DNA of 64,000 bases from Chitinophaga sp. sic0106 (GCF_019219075.1 NZ_JAHUWJ010000007.1:327748-391747), one strand, 5' to 3'; shown: positions 1 to 9,736, counted from the stretch's first letter. Numbers and translations are program-made. Notes: a model not told the origin generated them from the sequence alone.

Positions 1-183
1 GCGCCGGATGAATGATGCATGGGATGTAACTGATGCATTATAAAACAGGGTTTTGATTATTTGGAGTAAATCGCTGAGGGGGCGATTTGATTGGTTATTT
101 TGATCAATCAATATTACTGAAAAATACATTGTCACCAAAAAAAAGTTACTGTTCCTAACTATGAATATTTTCACTTCCATCCA

Positions 184-417
184 TTAAAAAGGGCATCTCT
201 TACAGGACGCCCTCTGTATGCTATTTTTACCGGACCTGATCAGATCCAACGTAAATTGTATCTCCGGATCTTTACCTGCACGGATATACTCCTGGAAATT
301 ATCAAAAGTCAATTCCTTATCAGGCAGGCATTAGGAATAATGTACAGTATCCCCTGAAGTCAATCCGCGCAATAGTTGGTACTCGTTATCAGCAGGTTTC
401 TGCGACAAAGGTGCGTG
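184..417 (-). pseudogene. Decayed reading frame, C-terminal remnant of an unknown protein
   Basis: Read on the minus strand, one frame stays open from about 417 to the stop at 184-186 except for a single TAA at 331-333. The two halves have protein-like composition, with stretches such as LLRGLTSGDTVHY before the stop and FDNFQEYIRAGKDPE after it. There is no start codon, and the upstream boundary is an in-frame stop at 418-420. I do not recognise the family. It could be chance, but the continuity of the frame across the stop and its codon use suggest a degraded gene end. Confidence 0.3.
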
Positions 418-569
418 TCAATTTTAGTTGAAGTGTAAAAATAGGGAAAAAATTAAGGTATCAAAACTATCCTCCGAATTGACTAATACCAGCAATATTT
501 TCACGCATGCAGGTTTTAATCGTTTGACCATTTTGCTTCGCAGAGAATTTACCGCTCTTCAAAAAAATA

Positions 570-598
570 TTGATCTCTGAATAGAAACGCTATATTTG
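570..598 (+). promoter_or_regulatory. Bacteroidota-type promoter for the cytochrome/DUF1501 operon
   Basis: TTG at 570-572, an 18-base spacer and TATATTTG at 591-598 match the Bacteroidota consensus TTG-N17-19-TAnnTTTG. Transcription would start near 605, leaving a leader of about 155 bases before the first ATG at 762. It is the only strong match in the upstream region. Confidence 0.6.
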
Positions 599-761
599 TT
601 TATGTTCATACATATGAAGATATTGTTGGTTAATTAGCGTAGTGAAATAAACATCGGTAAAAATCAAAATAGTATAGATTCCACAGGCATTTAGTGTATG
701 CAGGATTATTTGAGATGATAATGCCGTTTCAACATTAGTGAACAATTGCTTAACACCATAT

Positions 762-3083
762 ATGAAGCTCCAACGTTATGTAAATGCTGCCGCATGTGCC
801 CTCGCCATCCTGACAGCCTGCAACCATCAAAATGGGCAGGAGCAGTCGGCGGAAAAAATGCCCGACATCGTGGATTATAATTTCCACGTCCGGCCGATAT
901 TATCGGACAAATGCTTTGCCTGTCATGGCCCAGATGCTAACAAGCGTGAAGCCGGGCTGCGACTCGACATTGGCGACAGCGCCTACAAGGCCCTGAAGGA
1001 CTCACCCGGACAACATGCCCTGGTACCTGGTAACCCAATGGCATCCGTATTATTTCAGCGTATCAGCACAACGGATACAGCCATGCGAATGCCCCCTGCC
1101 TCCAGCAATCTGGTGCTGAGTAGTTTTGAGGTAAAGCTCATAGAAAAATGGATCAAACAAGGCGCCAAATACAAACCTCACTGGGCATTTGTCGTACCCG
1201 CAACGCCGCCAATTCCGGCAGTGCCAGATCCTGCATGGACGCGTAACGCAATAGACTATTTCACGCTGGCGAAGATGACAGAAAAAGGGCTTTCTCCCAA
1301 CCCGGTGGCAGATCAGGAGCGACTGCTAAAACGCCTCAGCCTGGACCTTACCGGACTACCTCCCACGCCTGAACGAATGCAACGCTTTGCAAAAGACAGC
1401 AGCAGCAAAGGTTATGAGCAAATAGTAGATGAACTGCTGCAGGATAGCGCTTATGGAGAAAAAATGGCCGTTCACTGGATGGATGTAGCCCGTTATGCGG
1501 ACTCTCACGGATACCAGGATGATAACTATCGCAGCATGTGGCCATGGCGCGACTGGGTGATACATGCATTCAACCGCAACCTCTCCTATAAGGATTTTGT
1601 GACCTGGCAAATTGCAGGCGACATGATGCCTGCTGCTACACGGGAGCAGCTGCTGGCATCCGCCTTTAACCGAAATCATAAAATAACGGAAGAAGGCGGT
1701 GTTATTGATGAGGAATACCGTATTGAATATGTAACTGACCGCACTAATACATTTGGTAAGAGCTTACTCGGTATTACCATAGAATGTGCTCACTGCCATG
1801 ATCATAAATATGATCCCTTTTCTCAAAAAGAATATTACCAGCTTTTTGCCTTCTTCAACAATGTAACGGAGGTAGGGCTCGAGTCGGTGGTAGGAGGACC
1901 AGAAACATACGCCAAAAAACCTTTTATGGAGATCAGCAGGGAGGATCTGAATGGTGTTCTGCATTTTCTCAATAAACGTGATACTTCCAGGCTGATAGTT
2001 TCTGTGATGGGAGAAAGAGATACCACGAGAAAGACTTATATATTAGGTCGCGGAAACTATGATAATCCAACTGATGAAGTAACGCCGGGCACACCTGTAT
2101 CTGTATTACCTTTCAATACCAATACTTATCCTGCCAACAGGCTTGGATTGGCCAGATGGCTGTTTGACCCTGCAAACCCGCTGACAGCACGTGTTTTCGT
2201 AAATCAGATCTGGCAGGAATTTTTTGGCAAAGGCATAGTAAAAAGCACCGGCGATTTTGGCATGCAAGGCGACCTCCCAAGTAACCCTGCATTGCTCGAC
2301 TGGCTGGCAGTAGATTTTCAGCAACATGGCTGGAATATTAAGAGATTGGTAAAGCAATTGGTCATGTCGGCCACCTACCGCCAATCTGCGGTTATAAGCC
2401 CTGAGAAACTGAAAGCAGACCCCGAGAACATATACCTTGCCCGTGGGCCACGTTTTCGGCTGCCGGCAGAAACCGTTCGCGACCTGGTATTACAAAGCAG
2501 TGGACTACTGGTGCACGAAGTAGGCGGCCCCAGTGTAAAGCCCTATCAACCAGTGGGGCTGTGGGAGCAGGCCACCAGCGGCCGCGGACAACTTAGTACT
2601 TACCGCCAGGACCATGGTGAAAGCCTTTACCGCCGTGGACTTTACACCTTCATCAAAAGAACAGTACCACCGCCATCGATGATGATATTCGATGCCAGCA
2701 ACCGCGATCAATGCGAAGTAAAACGTTCCGCCACCAATACACCCCTGCAGGCACTCATGATGCTGAACGACCCTACAGTACTGGAGGCCTCCAGGGTACT
2801 GGCTTCCCGCCTTATGCAGGAAGGCGGCAACACAAAGCAACAAATCCAGAAGGCTTTTCAACTGATCGTATGCCGTTCACCGCAAACACAGGAAACGGCT
2901 ACCCTGCTGCAATACTATACGGCGCAGCAGTCCTATTATAAAAAGGAACGGGCCAAGGCAGCCCAACTGCTGCATCATGGCGAATTCCCCATGGCAAACA
3001 TTCCCGATCAGGCTGCCTGGGCTGCCATGATGCAGGTGATTACTACCATCTACAATTTGGAAGAAACACTTTCCAAAACATAG
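762..3083 (+). CDS. PSCyt1-DUF1549-DUF1553 (PSD1-type) lipoprotein
   Basis: A 773-residue protein of the planctomycete-type cytochrome C family. The N-terminus is a lipoprotein signal with lipobox LTAC (Cys20), which is why I prefer ATG 762 over the in-frame GTG at 738. A heme-binding CFACH lies at about residues 51-55, and the PSCyt1 region ends with the MPP-containing segment. DUF1549 follows, with the family motif CAHCHDHKYDP, then DUF1553 with PLTARVFVNQIW and the TNTPLQAL motif. It is shorter than many relatives of about 1000 residues because no lectin-like insert is present. The biochemical role of the family is not settled; it co-occurs with DUF1501 proteins in glycan-degrading Planctomycetes and Bacteroidota. 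It is first in a four-gene operon and probably surface- or periplasm-anchored. Confidence 0.88.
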   Translation: MKLQRYVNAAACALAILTACNHQNGQEQSAEKMPDIVDYNFHVRPILSDKCFACHGPDANKREAGLRLDIGDSAYKALKDSPGQHALVPGNPMASVLFQRISTTDTAMRMPPASSNLVLSSFEVKLIEKWIKQGAKYKPHWAFVVPATPPIPAVPDPAWTRNAIDYFTLAKMTEKGLSPNPVADQERLLKRLSLDLTGLPPTPERMQRFAKDSSSKGYEQIVDELLQDSAYGEKMAVHWMDVARYADSHGYQDDNYRSMWPWRDWVIHAFNRNLSYKDFVTWQIAGDMMPAATREQLLASAFNRNHKITEEGGVIDEEYRIEYVTDRTNTFGKSLLGITIECAHCHDHKYDPFSQKEYYQLFAFFNNVTEVGLESVVGGPETYAKKPFMEISREDLNGVLHFLNKRDTSRLIVSVMGERDTTRKTYILGRGNYDNPTDEVTPGTPVSVLPFNTNTYPANRLGLARWLFDPANPLTARVFVNQIWQEFFGKGIVKSTGDFGMQGDLPSNPALLDWLAVDFQQHGWNIKRLVKQLVMSATYRQSAVISPEKLKADPENIYLARGPRFRLPAETVRDLVLQSSGLLVHEVGGPSVKPYQPVGLWEQATSGRGQLSTYRQDHGESLYRRGLYTFIKRTVPPPSMMIFDASNRDQCEVKRSATNTPLQALMMLNDPTVLEASRVLASRLMQEGGNTKQQIQKAFQLIVCRSPQTQETATLLQYYTAQQSYYKKERAKAAQLLHHGEFPMANIPDQAAWAAMMQVITTIYNLEETLSKT

Positions 3084-3136
3084 GCACCCGATGCTGTAAA
3101 AATAAGTTACCACATTCTCCATCAAAAAATGACCTG

Positions 3137-4588
3137 ATGAAAAACGAATTCTTTGAACATCATCTGAACATGAACCGCCGGAAATTCCTCTCCCGGCTCA
3201 GTTTAGGTATAGGCAGTGCGGCACTGGGGTCCTTGCTGATACCAGATCTTTTCCGAAACAACATTACAGATGAAGCCCCATTCGTTCCCGGCATCCCACA
3301 CTTCGCTCCCAAAGCAAAAAGGATCATCTATCTCTTTCAGAATGGTGCACCATCGCAACTGGAAAGTTTTGACTACAAGCCCAAACTGCGGGAGATGATG
3401 GGACAGGATTTGCCGGCATCTATCCGGCAAGGACAAAGGCTTACGGGGATGACTGCCGGGCAATCCTCCTTTCCGCTTGTAGGTTCCTATTACGATTTTA
3501 AGGAGTATGGAGAATCCAGGGCATGGATAAGTGATTTGTTTCCTCACACTGCAAAAATAGTTGATGATATATGCATTGTACGTTCTATGTTCACAGAAGC
3601 CATCAACCATGATCCTGCCCTGACTTTTTTCCAGACAGGTGCGCAGCAGGGAAACCGCGCCAGTTTTGGTTCCTGGATGAGTTATGGACTTGGAAGTGAA
3701 AATAAAAATCTGCCTGCCTTCTGTGTTTTGTTATCCAGAGGAAAAGGAAACGGACAAGGCGTGTACTCCAAGTTATGGTCCAATGGCTTTCTGGACAGCA
3801 TACACCAGGGGGTGCAGTTCAGCAGCGGTGATAGCCCGGTATTATATCTCAACAATCCTGTAGGCATAGATATGGCCAACAGACGGCAAATGCTGGACCA
3901 GCTGGCCGCGTTGAATGACCAGTCCTACAAATCCTTTGGAGATCCGGAGATCAACACAAAGATACAGCAGTACGAAATGGCGTATCGCATGCAGACAGCT
4001 GTGCCAGAGTTAACCGATCTTTCACGGGAGTCCGATGACACCATTAAGTTGTACGGACCTGAAAGTCTTGTTCCCGGCACGTTTGCCGCCAATTGCCTGC
4101 TGGCAAGAAAGCTATCAGAAAGTGGTGTCCGATTCGTTCAGCTTTATCATCAGGGTTGGGATCAGCATGGAAACCTGCCCAATGAAATGGCTGGTCAGGC
4201 AAAAGACGTAGACCGTGCATCCGCAGCGCTGATCACTGACCTGAAACAGCGCGGCCTGCTGGATGAAACATTGGTGATATGGGGAGGTGAATTTGGGAGA
4301 ACAAATTATTGCCAGGGTAAGATGACGGCAGACAATTATGGCCGTGACCATCATCCACGCGCTTTCTCCATCTGGATGGCAGGAGGCGGCGTAAAACCAG
4401 GTGTGTACGGTGAAACCGACGAGTTCGGGTACAATATAGTAAAAGATCCTGTGCATGTACATGATCTCCACGCCACCATACTACACCTCATGGGCCTGGA
4501 TCATGAAAAACTCACTTTTAAACACCAGGGCCGTCGTTACCGCCTTACAGACGTTGCCGGCAAAGTTATACCAGGATTAATGGCTTGA
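3137..4588 (+). CDS. DUF1501 family protein with Tat signal
   Basis: A 483-residue DUF1501 protein, a family related to the sulfatase/alkaline-phosphatase fold but without an established reaction. The N-terminus contains the twin-arginine motif RRKFLSRL followed by a hydrophobic stretch, so export is probably in folded form by Tat. An internal ATG at 3170, just before MNRRKF, is an alternative start that would place the Tat motif at the very N-terminus. Family landmarks include LFQNGAPSQLESFDYKP near residue 67, WDQHGNLP and GGEFGRTNY, and the late HHPRAFSIWMAGGGVK segment. It lies 53 bases after the DUF1549/1553 gene; the two families are frequent neighbours, which suggests shared work on an exported substrate. 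Confidence 0.9.
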   Translation: MKNEFFEHHLNMNRRKFLSRLSLGIGSAALGSLLIPDLFRNNITDEAPFVPGIPHFAPKAKRIIYLFQNGAPSQLESFDYKPKLREMMGQDLPASIRQGQRLTGMTAGQSSFPLVGSYYDFKEYGESRAWISDLFPHTAKIVDDICIVRSMFTEAINHDPALTFFQTGAQQGNRASFGSWMSYGLGSENKNLPAFCVLLSRGKGNGQGVYSKLWSNGFLDSIHQGVQFSSGDSPVLYLNNPVGIDMANRRQMLDQLAALNDQSYKSFGDPEINTKIQQYEMAYRMQTAVPELTDLSRESDDTIKLYGPESLVPGTFAANCLLARKLSESGVRFVQLYHQGWDQHGNLPNEMAGQAKDVDRASAALITDLKQRGLLDETLVIWGGEFGRTNYCQGKMTADNYGRDHHPRAFSIWMAGGGVKPGVYGETDEFGYNIVKDPVHVHDLHATILHLMGLDHEKLTFKHQGRRYRLTDVAGKVIPGLMA

Positions 4589-4603
4589 TAAAAATACAGT
4601 ACA

Positions 4604-5629
4604 ATGGAAAGAAGAAAATTCATACAGGCATCCACGTTAGTTGCCGCATCCTTTTATATTTCCCGTGATCTTTTTGCCCGCCCCAAGGGTCCTGTATACG
4701 GACACCAGGGCATGCGCTATTCGCTGGATACCCGTTGGGGCACACTCGACAGTAACAGGCACCCGGTAAAAGACTGCCATGAAATGGTGCAGGACAGCAA
4801 AGGACGTATTATCCTGCTGACCAACGAAACGAAAAATAACGTCCTGATCTACAATAAATCCGGCAAACTATTGTCGTATTGGGGGCATGAATTCCCCGGA
4901 GCGCACGGGCTTACACTCACCAATGAAAACGGAACAGAATATTTGTTTATCACAGATACCGACAGACACCAGGTATTTAAAACTACCATGGATGGTAAAA
5001 TTGTGTTAACGATAGATTATCCTGCCGTGACCGGATTATACAAGAAGAAAGAAGAATTTGTGCCTACCGAAACTACGGTTGCCGACAATGGAGATATTTA
5101 TATTGCCGACGGATATGGGGCCCAGTATATTCTTCATTACGACCGTAACGGTAAGTTACTGCATACATTTGGAGGTCGTGGTGAAGGGGATGCGCACCTT
5201 GATAATGCGCATGGTATATGTGTCGACCGTCGCCAGGGAACCCCTTCCCTGCTGGTAACGGACCGTACCCGCAATTGCTTCAAGCGTTTCAGCATGGATG
5301 GAAAATTACAGGAAATAATTTCACTGCCAGGCGCCTGCGTATGTCGCCCGGTCATAAAGGGAGATCACCTTTATGCCGCCGTACTGCGTTCACCCGATAT
5401 GGGGGTAAGTGGCAGCGGGTTTGTTACCATTCTCGACAGGGATAATAAGGTCATCTCAAACATTGGAGGTACAGCTCCCATGTATACTAACGGCCAGTTA
5501 CAGCCTATGAAACAGGCCGAAAAGATATTCGTGCACCCACATGACGTTTGTGTGGACGATGATGAAAACCTGTATGTTGCCCAGTGGGCCGCAGGAAAAG
5601 TGTATCCTTATAAACTCAGGAGGGTATAA
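4604..5629 (+). CDS. NHL/6-bladed beta-propeller protein with Tat-like signal
   Basis: A 341-residue protein that begins with RRKFIQAST, a Tat-like signal ahead of a short hydrophobic segment. The rest shows repeated propeller strands of the NHL type, for example DNGDIYIADGYGAQYILHYD, DNAHGICVD and PHDVCVDDDENLYVAQW. Such proteins usually act as binding scaffolds or lyase-like sugar proteins; no catalytic residue can be assigned from sequence alone. It follows the DUF1501 gene by 15 bases and its stop overlaps the next start (TAATG at 5627-5631), so it is translationally coupled to the membrane cytochrome gene. Confidence 0.8.
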   Translation: MERRKFIQASTLVAASFYISRDLFARPKGPVYGHQGMRYSLDTRWGTLDSNRHPVKDCHEMVQDSKGRIILLTNETKNNVLIYNKSGKLLSYWGHEFPGAHGLTLTNENGTEYLFITDTDRHQVFKTTMDGKIVLTIDYPAVTGLYKKKEEFVPTETTVADNGDIYIADGYGAQYILHYDRNGKLLHTFGGRGEGDAHLDNAHGICVDRRQGTPSLLVTDRTRNCFKRFSMDGKLQEIISLPGACVCRPVIKGDHLYAAVLRSPDMGVSGSGFVTILDRDNKVISNIGGTAPMYTNGQLQPMKQAEKIFVHPHDVCVDDDENLYVAQWAAGKVYPYKLRRV

Positions 5630-7785
5630 TGAGATGGAATCCTTTTCGTTGGCAGTATGCAGGTAACCAATTATTAATTGCCACTAACTTATTTGCAGGA
5701 GTTGTATTTATTGGTGGTAGCCGCATTGTGGTGCCGGCATGGCTTCAGGTACTGGGGCGTATGCACCCCCTGTTTTTACATTTCCCTATCGTACTACTGA
5801 TAATAAGTGGTTTGCTGCTACTTATTCCAATGCGCTCGCCGGCAGGACGCGAGGTGAAAGCACAATTTACCTCCTGGCTGCTGTTGGTTGCAGCGCTCAG
5901 TTCAGCCGTTACCGTTATAATGGGTCTGCTACTGGCCAGTGAACCCGGCTATAGCGATAATGGCGCTATTCAATGGCATAAGTGGGGTGGAATGGCTGTA
6001 TTATGGACTGCATCCACCTTATATTGGCTCCGCAATGCTACCATCCAATGGGTACTGAAAATTAATGCAGCTGTAACAATAGTGCTCGTGATCTTAACAG
6101 GGCATTTCGGGGCCGACCTCACCCATGGCGCCAATTTTGTGCTAACACCGGTGATGCCACAAAATCCCCCTGTTGCATTTGACAAGGCACTCGTGTATGA
6201 GCATCTCGTCAAACCGATTCTCCAGGAAAAATGTATGAACTGCCATCAAACGGGGAAGGCAAAAGGTGGATTATCTATGGAATTACCTAAGCAATTGCTC
6301 ACCGGAGGTAAAACCGGCAAGTTGTTTATCCCAGGCAATCCCGATATCAGTTTACTGATGGAACGACTACATCTCCCCGAAACAGATAAAAAGCATATGC
6401 CTCCTGCGGGGAAGCCACAACTTACTGCTGAAGAAGCTGCCGTGTTATATCACTGGATCAAGGGCGGTGCTGACTTTAAGGCTATGGTGGCCTCACTACC
6501 TGCACATGATAGTTTGCGGTTGCTAGCCACCGCTCGCTTGCAGCCGGCAGCTGATAACGAACCGGTATATGATTTTGCTCCTGCTGATGCAAAGCTGGTG
6601 CAGCAGCTCAATAACAACTACCGCGTCGTATATCCAATAGCGTTAAACCAGGCGCCACTGGTGGCAAACTGGTACAATAAAGATAAATTCGACATTCAAT
6701 CAGTGGTAGAGCTGCTTAAGCTAAAGGAACAGCTGATAGAAATGCATTTGCAAAAGATGCCGGTTAAAGATGCTGACCTGGAAGTAATATCACAATTCAA
6801 ACAACTGCGGGTGCTCAACCTGAGCTTTACAAACATTACAGGGAAGACATTAGCAGTTCTTGCAAAATTGCCACATTTGCGTAGTCTGTCTATCTCCGGT
6901 ACTACAGTAAACATTCAGCAGCTCATGCAACTTAAGTCCGCCCCGGCACTACAAGCGCTTTATGTATGGAATACTGGGCTTTCTCCCGCCGATATTTCCG
7001 AGGCGCAAAAAGGATTTCCTCAGACCACCCTGGTGAAAGGCTTCACCAACGACAATGGGGAAATGCTGAAACTTAACCAGCCAAACCTTGTCAGTCCCGC
7101 AGCCGTTTTCAGGAATAATATGCAGTTAAAACTACAGCATCCTGTTAATGGAGTAGCTATACGTTTCACATTGGATGGCAGTGATCCCGACAGTGTACAC
7201 TCTCCGATTTTCAAGGATAGTATACTTATTACGGACAATACAATCGTTAAAGCGATTGCCTGTAAGGATGGCTGGTACGCCAGCGATCCGCTACAATTAT
7301 CTCTCTACAAAACTACCTACCAGCCTGATAGTATTACGCTCCTGCACCCACCGGAAGGGTCATACGTAGGCAGTGGCAGCAAAACACTTTTTGACGGACA
7401 AAAAGGAAGTAAAGATTTTGGCAGTGGCAAATGGCTTGGGTTTCTGAAGAACGGCTTTGAAGCAGCGGTACATTTTCCTAAGCAGGTATCGCTTTCGGAG
7501 GTAGCCATAGGCAGCTTCCGCCACACCGGGGCACACATTTTTATGCCTCACGAAGTAGAAATATGGGGAGGTAATGACATCCGGCACCTGAAACTGTTAA
7601 AGAAGATGGTACCCACACCGGATAAGAAAGATGATGCTGTTGCCACTATGTCTATTAACTGTTCTTTCCCTGTTGCAGAGGTGTCTTGCCTGAAGATAGT
7701 GGTAACACCTACTACGATACCAGCCTGGCATCCGGATAAGGGAAAGCATGGATGGTTTTTTGTGGATGAGTTATTGTTTAATTAG
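5629..7785 (+). CDS. Membrane-anchored c-type cytochrome with LRR and chitobiase-like domains
   Basis: A 718-residue mosaic protein. Residues 1-165 contain about five membrane helices with HPLFLHFPIVLL, typical of DUF2231-like integral domains of this group. A c-type cytochrome domain follows, with CMNCH at 202-206 and the family MPPAGKP motif near residue 255. Residues of about 335-455 form leucine-rich repeats. A chitobiase/hexosaminidase C-terminal-like segment (IRFTLDGSDPDS) and a discoidin-like C-terminal region (about 570-718, FDGQKGSKDFGSGKWLGF) follow. A near-perfect Shine-Dalgarno (AGGAGGG, 5618-5624) lies inside the end of the upstream gene, unusual for Bacteroidota, and supports this start. 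It probably anchors the exported products of the operon and handles electrons through its heme. Confidence 0.82.
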   Translation: MRWNPFRWQYAGNQLLIATNLFAGVVFIGGSRIVVPAWLQVLGRMHPLFLHFPIVLLIISGLLLLIPMRSPAGREVKAQFTSWLLLVAALSSAVTVIMGLLLASEPGYSDNGAIQWHKWGGMAVLWTASTLYWLRNATIQWVLKINAAVTIVLVILTGHFGADLTHGANFVLTPVMPQNPPVAFDKALVYEHLVKPILQEKCMNCHQTGKAKGGLSMELPKQLLTGGKTGKLFIPGNPDISLLMERLHLPETDKKHMPPAGKPQLTAEEAAVLYHWIKGGADFKAMVASLPAHDSLRLLATARLQPAADNEPVYDFAPADAKLVQQLNNNYRVVYPIALNQAPLVANWYNKDKFDIQSVVELLKLKEQLIEMHLQKMPVKDADLEVISQFKQLRVLNLSFTNITGKTLAVLAKLPHLRSLSISGTTVNIQQLMQLKSAPALQALYVWNTGLSPADISEAQKGFPQTTLVKGFTNDNGEMLKLNQPNLVSPAAVFRNNMQLKLQHPVNGVAIRFTLDGSDPDSVHSPIFKDSILITDNTIVKAIACKDGWYASDPLQLSLYKTTYQPDSITLLHPPEGSYVGSGSKTLFDGQKGSKDFGSGKWLGFLKNGFEAAVHFPKQVSLSEVAIGSFRHTGAHIFMPHEVEIWGGNDIRHLKLLKKMVPTPDKKDDAVATMSINCSFPVAEVSCLKIVVTPTTIPAWHPDKGKHGWFFVDELLFN

Positions 7786-7863
7786 TCCGGAATGAATGAT
7801 TCAGGGAATAGAGGTCCTGGATACTAGGCGGAGAAAGCGGAAGCTGGTCCAGATTTAGTTTGT

Positions 7864-7896
7864 ACAGGGCGTCCTAAAAATTTTTAGACGTCCTGT
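7864..7896. terminator. Bidirectional terminator between convergent genes
   Basis: An imperfect inverted repeat pairs ACAGGGCGTCCTAAAAA with TTTTTAGACGTCCTGT. It lies between the end of the cytochrome gene (7785, plus) and the end of the DUF6438 gene (7917, minus). Confidence 0.5.
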
Positions 7897-7916
7897 AGCT
7901 ACCTGACTTATCTGAC

Positions 7917-8786
7917 CTACAGCCACGACTGCGAAGTCCTAATGGTTTCAAAAAACCGGTAAAGCGTTTGTAAGCCGCGGGTACCATTCATGCCGTAATC
8001 TTCAACAGACATCTCCTTCCCATTGTCGAATACAATATGTAAATATGCTGTGGGGTGGTCCGTAGCGCTCACTGCAAAACGCGGATCTAATGCTGCTACA
8101 TTTATGTATCCAATGAGGGTTAATAACTCATTGAAAGTTGTTTCTTTCAAAAAACAGATATAATGGCCACCGTTCCTGCCAGTAAAGGAGCCTGCTTCAT
8201 AATCCATACAGCGATTTTTGTGAATGGTAATCTTATACTGAGGGCAGGTCCCATGGCAGGTGGTTGTAGCCAGCCGGATGGATTGTATCTCCGCAACAAC
8301 CGGTTTTGGATTAAATTCCACAAAGCCTCCAGACAGGTACCTCAGAGTATCAGCGAATTTAGTGGTCATCGGGGTAAGGTAATCTGTCGCGGTGAACTGC
8401 CGCAGGGTATCACCCCTGTCAGCAGCGCGTTTTACCAGATTAACATAACGATTCGTCTTCTCATTTCTGAGTATTAAGGCATTATGATATGCCCCCTGCA
8501 GGGTGTACTTCATGAAATAGTCCGCGGGGCTTATATACAATGGTCTGAATCCCCATTTGTCTTTGTCCATTATCACCATTACTCTCTCTGCACCTTCCAC
8601 TACCAGGTCAGTAAGCCCGTTACTATCCAGATCCATTTTCAGGAATGAAACCGCCCCGTCGCTTATATTTCTGTCAAATCCAGTAACAAAGAACTTGACT
8701 TCCATAAGGGAGTTCAGGCTGTCTATCCGGTTAGAATAGGCGTGAAAGGAGCTGAGGGTGAGGAGAACTATTAAAATTAATCGCAT
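7917..8786 (-). CDS. Exported DUF6438-domain protein
   Basis: A 289-residue protein with a Sec signal (MRLILIVLLTLSSFHAYS). The N-terminal half is not recognised, though it contains FLKMDLDSNGLTDLVVEG, reminiscent of FG-GAP/VCBS-like calcium loops (DLDSNG). The C-terminal 120 residues resemble DUF6438: CHGTCPQYKITIHKNR, a GxxTGRNGGHYICFL segment and LQTLYRFFETI at the end. The two cysteines in CHGTC could form a disulfide outside the cytoplasm. Function is unknown. It is transcribed alone, convergent with the operon on its right-hand side in reading direction. Confidence 0.7.
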   Translation of the reverse strand: MRLILIVLLTLSSFHAYSNRIDSLNSLMEVKFFVTGFDRNISDGAVSFLKMDLDSNGLTDLVVEGAERVMVIMDKDKWGFRPLYISPADYFMKYTLQGAYHNALILRNEKTNRYVNLVKRAADRGDTLRQFTATDYLTPMTTKFADTLRYLSGGFVEFNPKPVVAEIQSIRLATTTCHGTCPQYKITIHKNRCMDYEAGSFTGRNGGHYICFLKETTFNELLTLIGYINVAALDPRFAVSATDHPTAYLHIVFDNGKEMSVEDYGMNGTRGLQTLYRFFETIRTSQSWL

Positions 8787-8952
8787 CGGAGTTATTGGGG
8801 TTTAGGCTGACTAAAATAAAAATATGGAAAAAACTTACAAAATCGTAAGTCCTTTCATGATTAAAATTAAACTTAATGAATCACTTCAAAACTCAAATTC
8901 TTATGGCCAAAGTTTAACGAAGGTCACATTAGGATTTCATTATTACCTGTTT

Positions 8953-9429
8953 TTAATATTCAGACTTAAGCCTGGACTTTTTCAGATTTATTACCAATGT
9001 TTCGGTCCATTTGTCGTGCCACGGATAACTTGGGTTACCCAACGCACTTAGCGCTTCAAACGGCACAGATCTGGCGATACCCCTCAAAAATAAAGTTGTG
9101 GCAGAAGGTACTGTACCATCCTCTGTCATCACTGCAGTGCCGGTGATCAATTTCCCGAATGACCTGCCTTTCATAAGCATTTCCAATACGCCCATGTATA
9201 AACCATACATAACAAGGGTGATCAACCTATCGAGCAGCGTATTTTTCTCAAGATAAACAGTAAACTCCATCATAGTAGAAGAAAGTAATACTATAACTGC
9301 CCAGAAAGAAAATAAGAACACATAAAACCCCAGCAGGTCTATGAGGTAATTGGCAAGCCGTTTGCCGGAGGAGGCCTGCACAAGGTCTACCTCTTCTTCT
9401 TCAAAGATTGATTTTTCGATTGATTCCAT
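8953..9429 (-). CDS. RDD family membrane protein
   Basis: A 158-residue integral membrane protein. The family signature is visible in the first helix (GKRLANYLIDLLGF) and in the conserved GRSFGKLITGTAV and RSVPFEALS segments, and it ends with a charged cytoplasmic tail (NLKKSRLKSEY). Three hydrophobic segments can be seen, near residues 28-50, 65-85 and 110-125. The role of RDD proteins is poorly defined, with some linked to ion exchange. It is monocistronic and divergent from the xylanase gene. Confidence 0.85.
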   Translation of the reverse strand: MESIEKSIFEEEEVDLVQASSGKRLANYLIDLLGFYVFLFSFWAVIVLLSSTMMEFTVYLEKNTLLDRLITLVMYGLYMGVLEMLMKGRSFGKLITGTAVMTEDGTVPSATTLFLRGIARSVPFEALSALGNPSYPWHDKWTETLVINLKKSRLKSEY

Positions 9430-9736
9430 AGGGATAAAAATTTACCTGGCGCCAAAATAAGAAAAAGGATTAACACTGCCATGTACTGGTTCATTCCACC
9501 AATCAGGAATATTGGTAGAAAATAAAACCCAAGTAAAAAAGCCTGAGTTCTGCAATGGTTTGCGGACTGTCAATTTGACCTCCAATTCCTATCTTTTCCG
9601 GCAGTCAAAATACTGGAGTATTAAACTGCGGTATTATAGCAGGACATGAACATTTGTATAACAAATTTGGCGATTACTGCCATTGTTCCATTTTTAAAAA
9701 TGGTTGTTTTGGATTTCAACCAAATAAAACCACGAT
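9430..9736. other. Divergent intergenic region with stacked palindromes
   Basis: No gene is visible in these 307 bases. Three inverted repeats lie close to the xylanase start: ATTTGT-ATA-ACAAAT at 9652-9666, the 16-base perfect palindrome CCATTTTTAAAAATGG at 9688-9703, and GGTTG/CAACC at 9702-9721. They could be operators or a structured 5' leader. I found no full TAnnTTTG promoter on the plus strand. Confidence 0.45.

Larger units (their letters stand above)
1..761. other. Non-coding stretch before the first operon
   Basis: No intact gene is visible here. The left part (184-417, minus strand) holds a reading frame broken by one stop codon, listed separately. The right part is AT-rich and carries a good Bacteroidota promoter at 570-598. 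I see no RNA gene or long repeat in the remainder. Confidence 0.5.
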
